This document shows positions 57,482 to 64,000 of a DNA stretch of 64,000 bases, one piece after another; within the stretch, counting starts at the first letter, position 1, and every line of letters starts with the position of its first letter. The notes under the pieces are model-generated. The model made no database searches, was not told where the DNA came from, and saw only the letters and a program-made list of their open reading frames with translations. Origin of the DNA: Bimuria novae-zelandiae CBS 107.79 (lineage: Eukaryota > Ascomycota > Dothideomycetes > Pleosporales > Didymosphaeriaceae); contig ML976761.1 in assembly GCA_010015655.1 (NCBI GenBank), positions 147,985 through 211,984 on the forward strand, read 5' to 3'. The position numbers and the translations under genes were made by a program.

Positions 57482-60400
57482 ATGTTAAAGGCTATCTCGT
57501 CAATCATCCTTTAAGGGCCATATAACTGGGAACTGTGGATCTATACTGTCAAAAGGCTCGCAGAGGCTGGAGACGTATGGGGATATATTAATCCAGACCT
57601 GCCACATCCGACGACGCTGAGTAAGCCTCTACAACCTACACAGATCCATGCTGCCAACGACGGTGGATCACTAGTAATAGAACCTACCCCTAAAGCTCGA
57701 GCGCAGTATAATCAAGACATAAGTCTTTACTATAGAGAGCTTAAAGAATACAGGCAAACTAAAGATAAGATTAGCTAGATTAAAGTATATATAGCTAACA
57801 CGATTGCGCAGGACCTAGTATATTAAATTAAGGACTAAGAGTCCCTCTACGATCAGCTTAAGACTCTACAGGAGCTCTACAGTCCTACAATGGCTAATCG
57901 AGAATATTAGGTCTAAAAAGCTTACAACGCCGCTAAAGTTCTGCACGCTCGTAGAGAGAATCTCGAAGAATGGTGCAGCACGTTCCTTGCTGCCTATAAT
58001 AGGGCCAAACAACTCTAGCTACTAGAGACGCATGGCTACAGACCTCACAAGGATCTCATACGAGCTATTAAACAGATCGATCCTAGCTACGCTGCCACTA
58101 TCGCTATCACTGTATTTAATGCAGAAACAAGCTCCCACGACAACTCTGTACAGCCAACATTGCCTAATCTACTAGCTAGTTACCTACGCTACTATCGCAC
58201 AACTACAACGAAATTAACTGCACAGAGTGGAGCATTTGCAGCTATATTAAATCAAGAGGAGTCTCTATACAAACAAAACAACAGAAAGAGACCTCGACAG
58301 GATAAGCTATTAAAGCTATTAAAATCGTGTCTCTGTGGAGACCTACACTACTAGGGATAGTGCCCATACATCGACACCTCACTACGCAAAGGAGGATTCG
58401 TTAAAAACCCTAAAAAAGCTAAGAAGATAATAGAGTTTGAAGCTAAAGATAAGAATAGAATACTAAATAAGATTCGAAAGAAAAATCAGCGCTATAAAAA
58501 GCAAAGGAATTATAAGAGCTACGGGGTAGAATCTAATTTAATAAAAATTAACGCAGGCAATACACCTGCAGGCGACCTTCTACATAAGGCCTACGCTATT
58601 TACTTATTAGTATTTAATAATTAGCTAGCGCACCAAAACTTCCCGCTCCTCTACTTATAGACACTAGATCCTGCTATGGATATCTACATCTGCAATAATC
58701 TAACTAAGTTCTAATAGAAAGCTCCTGTATTACCTAACGATGTCGTACTTATAGGCGGCACTAAGATGACTATCCAGGCATAGGGGGAAGTTAAGATATC
58801 TCTATTAACACCTTAAGGATAAAAGAAAACAAAGCTTAAGTGTGTAGCCTTAATCACTAGCTTTTTCACAAGCCTAGTCTCTCTAGCCCGGCTATCATCG
58901 TCAAACGTCCATTTCGACTCTGGCAGAAATGCACTATATCGATTTAACTTATTAGGCTTACGAGTAGAAGATATCGCCACCCTCACTAGACTAGGTAGAC
59001 ACTAGCTAGTAGTCTATTAAACTAAACCTCTATCTACTTAATCCGCTCAGACTTAGGCTTTTATAACCTATTAATATTAGCTATAATACTCTGCTCTATT
59101 GCCTAGACCAAGATCACTTAGCAAGTCTTAGCTCTATATACTAATAAGACATCTAAGTAGTAACGCTATTAATTAACTACAGAATTACGTGATAGGTATA
59201 CAGCCATTTACTAGATCTGCTCCTTAAATAATTAACTGCGAAGAATGCCTATAAAGCAAAGCACATTAAATCATCTCACGGCAAACTGGCCATGAGATTG
59301 GAGCCACACGAGCCTTCGAGACTATTACTATTAATCTTATTAAGCTCGATGCAAGAGCCTACAATGGCGATCGATACGTCTTCTATGGGTTTAATCTATT
59401 CTCGAAATTCCATTTCGTCTATATAATACCTAGACGGGACAAGCTCATGCTCCTATCTATTATTAGGTAATTAAATCGAACTATTAAACGAGAATTTAAC
59501 ACAACTGTCACCTTTCTCATCGCTGACAACGAGCGAGGATATAGGCTAATAGACGACTCTACTAGAGACTACTATTAGAGAGAAGGCATTACGCTACAGA
59601 TTAGGGCTCTACACACTAAGGAGTAAAATGGCTTAGTAGAGCGCTCTAGCAGGAGTCTTATTAAGAGAAGTCGCTTAATAAAGATTACCTAAAACCTACC
59701 TCTAGCACTTAGCTCTAAAATCTACTTTATAGTAGTATACCTACTTAATCGCACACCCACGCGATTACTAGGTTAGAAAACACTATTTGAAATTACCTAT
59801 GGTAAGAAGCCGTTAATTGCTTATTTACGTATCTATAGCTGCCGAGCATACGCACTACGCAAATAAATACTATAAATAGATAAGCTTAGTCTTTAAGCTC
59901 TAGTAGGATATCTAGTTAGGTATAACTTATTAAATATCTACTAAATCTAGATGCCTAAGGCGAGAAGTCGAGTAAATAGAGGCAAAGTAATTCGTGTAAA
60001 AGACGTTACCTTTAGAGAAGACCTCTTCTATTAACTACATAATAAAATAGATCCTCTACTATAAGGCTCTAAGCTAGAGCAATTCGCCCACGAGTATTAA
60101 CTACCTACATTACGTAGCCAAGACAGCTCTATAAAAAATATATCCAAAGACAAGCACACGACAGATCTAGATTAGCATAGCCAGACTACTATATCTATAG
60201 AATAAAACCAACTAACGCAAAGAGAAATAATAATCCTACGTTAAACTAAAAGTTATAATCTATAGCTTCTAACACTAAGTTAAATAGAGACTACTAAGGT
60301 TTATAGCAGTTTATAGAACTTACTTTATAATAACTTACAGCGCTCGTTATTAACCACGCTAGCTAGCCTACCTATAATACCTACATCCTCAAGAAAGCGC

Positions 60401-60640
60401 AAATGTTAAACATTAGACTTAAATCAAGCACAGAATTAAGAACTAATTAATAGCAACCTTCGTTAGTCTCACATACTACCTAAAAGGTTAACAAGATCTA
60501 GAAAGCTATCTTAGAAGAGTAGTAGCTTCTTTATTAACACATACTGGTCAGCATACGTAGCAGCCTTAGCTACAGCATTAAAAACACGATTTCACTACAC
60601 CGAGCTACCTCCTGAGCCGCGTCTCTACAAAGAGGTGATG
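57482..60640 (+). pseudogene. copia gag-pol (5' part)
   Basis: From ATG 57482 (MLKAISSIIL, a stop, then GPYNWELWIYTVKRLAEAG) a gag of the UBN2 type runs to about 58.36 kb, with a frame open for 64 codons at 58160-58354. It passes through a cysteine/histidine patch, protease (VHFDSGRNALYRF) and integrase (GLVERSSRSLIKRSRL, VVYLLNRTPTRLLG). Scattered TAG/TAA. The reading frame leads into the hAT insertion at the beginning of RT. Confidence 0.8.
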
Positions 60641-60644
60641 AGGA

Positions 60645-63600
60645 TAGAGTTGCCAACAATTAATCAATCAAAAATTCGGGCTGAGATTGATTTGATTGAT
60701 CGTCGAGGACCTCGAGTTACTGATTAATTAATTAATAGTTAATTTTAAGGCTTTTTAATTAATAATTAATTAATTAATTGATCGAAAAATCGCGCTAAGA
60801 TAAAATATGTACAGCATAAGCTAGACAGGGTTATCCCACTGCGATACCTGATAGATATCGTGCATTTCGAGCTCTGAGAGCTCTACTGGGAGCTCGCCGT
60901 CCGGGGTCTCCTGGGGTGGAGAGTATCCAGCTCTTAGCCAACTCCGTACGCACGTGATTGTGGAGAGCATTTAAGGGCTTATTTTTTAACGTTTTAGCTC
61001 TATTATATTGCTAACCTTAGAAAACATTCTCTTACAGTAACAAGAGGACGCTAGGATTAAGAGGAGATTAATAGTAAACTAAGAAAGGCAAGGATATTAA
61101 TCGTGGAGAGATACCTAATACCTAATAGGATCTATATAGTATGCGTAATCCTTAGGGACGCTAAGTTCGTTATACCACTAGTAATTAAACTTGTTAGTAC
61201 TATTAATAAGTAGAGTAGAAGTTTTAGCTTTTAGAGGCTTAACGTGTAACTTAGCGTAGTTATTAATATTATTAACGCGCTTTACTTGTTTGCGCGTAGA
61301 AGAGATAATACAATAAGCGTTCTTTAATTTATATATAGCCTAGAGCTCTTAGAATTGCTAATTAGCTTAATTAAGCTAAACTTTATACTCTCTAGTCCAT
61401 GCGTTAACAAAGTAGTACTTATAGTAAGGGTAGAGGACTGTAGAGGCGTAATAAATAAACGTCTTTTTAAGGAGCTTATAATACTTTAAGAGCTTTAAGT
61501 AGGCTATAATTATGTTAATCTTTAAGTAGTCCTTTAGAGCGTCGGGCTTATTAAAATTAACATCTTAAAAGCTCTTAACAAGCTACTTAAAGTAGGAGAG
61601 GAGGTACTTAAAAGTAAGGTATACCTTATAGATTGTACTAAAATGGCTAGAGTTGCCATGGCCTTTAAGTCTTCCTTTAAGGGCTGGAGGACTTTAATAT
61701 ACTAACTAATTATAGCCTAATTAGTAGTAGTAAGGCTTTTTATAAGTACTTTATTAATAGGAGCCCTGCCGCGCGCGTAAGCTAAGGACTCATCCTATAG
61801 CGCCTTCTTTACCCTATAATTAATAAGAGTATTAATTGCGTAGTGGAGAAGGACTACTTTCTTTATAAAGTTAAGGTAGCTATTCTAGCAAGTAATAATA
61901 GGCTTAATAAGTTTAAAAAGCTGTAGAGGCTCTCCTACCTCGCGTGTTAAATGTTAAAAGTTGTTAAAAAGGTCATGTTACTAAGGCGTTAATATTAAGT
62001 ATATAACGTTTATAAGGACTCTAATAGGGCCCTTTTCTCGCCACTCGCGTAGGTATTTCTCCTTAAGTCTAAACTATAAGGTGTTATTATTAAAGGCGTC
62101 TTTATTAGTTCTAAATATTATAGTTTGCCCTACTAAGTTAAGCGAGTGAGGTGAGCAGCGGAGGCGTTAGTCCTATAGGGTAAAGCTATAATAGGCGCCT
62201 AGCGCCTTAAGGGCTGTATTATTATTTGTCGCATTATTAAGTATAAAGTACCTAACTAAGTTGCTGTTAATACTAAAGGCCTATAGTGTCTTAATAATAA
62301 CTATAACGACTTTCTCGCCTGTATGCGCACTACTAAGTTAAAAAAGGGTAAAAGGTAGGTTGTAGAGCTTGCTATAACTATTAATATAGTAAGTAATAAG
62401 CCTATAAAACGCACTCTTGCTGCCTTTTATAAACTAGCTATTAAAGCTAATATGGATTTTGCTAAGGGCGCGAGCGAGCTTAGTTTGTATATAAAGCTAT
62501 AAATTTACGTATAACCTTAACAGGAAGGTAGTAATAGTTATATAGCTTTAAAAAGTAGCTAGCTTAGCCTTTAGGTTAGCAGCGCGTAAGAGCTTTTAAA
62601 AGAACAGCGTCTCTACTTCGCGTAGTAGGTAATTATTCTTAGTAAGCTAGCTAACTAGAGCGAGTTAAAAACGCTATTAATTAAAGTTTCTTAGGGCGTT
62701 AGATACCTCCTGCGGCACGCTGACGCTAGCGCTTATAAGGCTAGCGAGAGTACGCTACCCTAACTCTAATAGAGTTAACTATTTGCCCGGGCGAAAGTGC
62801 CCATAGCCTGGCCGTCTCTGCTCTACATGGTTCCATGCCGACGATGTAGAGCTTGTCGTCTCTTTAATAAATTAATTACCAGGTACTTTGTGTATATAGT
62901 AATAGTGGTAGACGAAAAATATACGCTGCATATTTGCCTAGAGAGCGACGCGATACCTGTAATTATAGAGTAAGGACTTCTTAAACCTCTGCGTACGCAA
63001 AGGCTTTGTATACTATAGTAACCTTGCCTAGTTAATGCTATTAAAGTTATTAGTAAACTAAGCGTTAAATTCAAGCCTAGGGCTGTTAGAGCTAGGTAAG
63101 GAGGTAACTAAGGGAATAGTAGCAGCCCTACTTAACGTAGCTTAAGAGGATAGCGTTAGTGTCTCTAGTAGCCTATAAGAGGGCGTTAATATATTTAAGG
63201 GCCTTAAGAGCGTGTTAATTAAGAGTAAAGACTCTACGTTAAAAGCTATAGCATTAAGGTCCCGGAGCTTAGTCTTAATGCTCTAGCTACCCTAAGTTGC
63301 TAGCAGGTCTTATGTACTCTATAAGCTAGGCGCGACGACTAGTAACGCTACTAGCCTTTTTACTATACTTAGAAAGCTCCTTTTGCTTTTATTTCGTAAA
63401 CCTAAGGCTATTATATACGTGTAAGAGAGAGGGTGCGAGAGAGTGTAGGAGGAGGGTAGGAGAGAGTATTAATAGAGAGGGTAGACGCGCCAAAATTAGG
63501 GTGTTAAGCTAGCTAATTACTTAATTAGGAAATTACTAAAAACACTAAATAACTAACACTAACAATACGTATAATTAACTATACTTGTTAATATTACTGC

Positions 63601-63789
63601 TTTAAAAGGCCTTCTTAGCGTTAAATACGGCGTAAAAATAGATTAAAAGAATCAATTAATCAATCAAAAAAATAGGAAAAAACTGAACTAATTGATTATG
63701 GAGAGAGAGAGAGATTGATTTGATTGATAGGATTAATTTGAGCAAAAATACTAATTGATTAATAGATTGATTAATTGTTGGTAACTCTG
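60645..63789 (-). mobile_element. hAT DNA transposon (3.1 kb) inserted in the copia RT
   Basis: Terminal repeats: left TAGAGTTGCCAACAATTAAT (originally CAGAGTT...), right, inverted, CAGAGTTACCAACAATTAAT. Flanked by 8-bp duplications GATGAGGA (60637-60644) and GATAAGGA (63790-63797); the one difference is a G-to-A of the RIP type. Subterminal TTGATT/AATCAA repeats and the 8-bp duplication are hAT hallmarks. A GC-normal island covers about 60800-60960. Confidence 0.92.
60960..63300 (-). pseudogene. hAT transposase remnant
   Basis: The minus strand reads near 62.0-62.2 kb: an NATNNNTALKALG string, then CSPHSLNLVGQTIIF and LREWREKGPIRVLINVIYL-like sequence, then WNSYLNF, the conserved order around the catalytic region of hAT transposases. 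A STSSAWNHV-like BED-finger tail lies near 62.83 kb. TAA/TAG codons are frequent, so no function. Confidence 0.78.
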
Positions 63790-63797
63790 GATAAGGA

Positions 63798-64000
63798 TGC
63801 CATCTCCACACAAGGAAGGCTTTCTCCAAGCAATGCAACAAGAAATTAATAACGTGAAACGAAAAGGCACGTACGAGAGGATTACTTAGCAGGAGTTAAA
63901 TCTGCAAGACTAAGAAGTTCTCCCGTTAATGTAGGTCTTCAAGTTTAAGCTTGATAATTAAGGATACCTTACGAAATACAAAGCACGCATCTGTGTACGA
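63798..64000 (+). pseudogene. copia reverse transcriptase, continuation after hAT
   Basis: Reads HKEGFLQAMQQEINNVKRKG, then VFKFKLDN and GYLTKYKARICVR, the N-terminal RT motifs of copia. If hAT and one duplication copy are taken out, the frame from the left (LYKEVMR) continues here without a shift, which shows the insertion did not otherwise damage the element. Runs off the window. Confidence 0.8.

Larger units (their letters stand above)
57209..64000 (+). mobile_element. Ty1/copia retrotransposon, split by hAT, running off the right edge
   Basis: The 5' LTR is probably 57209-57387 (TGTAAGTAGC...CTTACA), followed by a PBS-like GTTATGAGCCCGG. Gag from ATG 57482, zinc-finger and protease region to about 59.0 kb, integrase 59.3-60.05 kb, then a reverse transcriptase that starts before 60644 and continues from 63798 to the window end. 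Its gag portion has comparatively few stop codons. Confidence 0.87.

Noticed and set aside
1..64000. CRISPR arrays, bacterial operons, rRNA genes
   Set aside because: Searched by eye; no regularly spaced direct repeats with unique spacers, no ribosome-binding-site organisation, no rRNA core sequences. The DNA is eukaryotic nuclear.

Overview
The window looks like nuclear DNA of a filamentous ascomycete (Pezizomycotina, plausibly Dothideomycetes). It has intron-containing genes with short (about 45-130 bp) GT-AG introns, fungal-specific families (DUF4045/gelsolin protein, Dal5-type and hexose-type MFS carriers), and a large AT-rich block of repeats carrying the CpA-to-TpA mutation pattern of repeat-induced point mutation (RIP). 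The taxonomic call is an inference; nothing here fixes the species.

Region 1 (1 to about 34.4 kb) is gene space of ordinary base composition. In order: the 3' end of a YSH1/CPSF-73-like endonuclease gene (+); a five-exon GNAT-domain gene (-, 1290-3750); an Arl2-type small GTPase with a 17-nt micro-exon (+, 4182-4983); a 1652-residue DUF4045/gelsolin protein (+, 5392-10472); a 108-residue six-cysteine secreted protein made of two similar halves (+, 11259-11641); a decayed medium-chain alcohol dehydrogenase (+, 12854-14034); a Dal5-type anion:cation symporter (+, 14293-15992); a 408-residue protein of the 'LPRELRDKIY' type (+); a 471-residue membrane/coiled-coil protein with three 34-residue repeats (+, 18708-20229); a GPI-anchor-like secreted protein (-, 22003-22589); a sugar transporter (+, 24851-26909); a Ser/Thr/Pro-rich single-pass membrane protein (+); ribosomal protein eS17 (-, 29001-29580); and a divergent Ca2+/H+ exchanger-family protein (-, 30203-31830). 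Conserved housekeeping genes dominate the left end; from about 11 kb on there are more secreted, transport and unrecognised genes, and pseudogenes and foldback elements appear.

Region 2 (about 34.45 to 64 kb) holds no intact gene. It is a nest of transposons, most of them heavily RIP-mutated. A Ty3/gypsy chromovirus (+, about 36.0-42.4 kb) carries a 255-bp insertion with a 5-bp target duplication. Next come three Fot1/pogo-like DNA transposons of about 2.1 kb each: A (42384-44510), B (44513-54758) and C (46469-54602, inside B). C is itself split by a 6.0-kb Tad-like LINE (47361-53395) with a 14-bp target duplication. Then follows a second copy of the same gypsy family in inverse orientation (54761-57208), interrupted by a Ty1/copia element that starts at 57209. 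The copia is split by a 3.1-kb hAT element (60645-63789) with an 8-bp target duplication. Removing hAT leaves the copia pol reading frame continuous.

How the parts work together: the left genes show no operon-like or cluster logic beyond the transport and secreted genes lying nearer the repeat block. The right half records a sequence of insertions whose order can be read from target-site duplications: gypsy copies first, then B and copia; then C in B, the LINE in C, and hAT in copia. All boundaries and reading frames were worked out by eye; exon junctions were checked for GT-AG and for total length divisible by three where a complete gene is given.
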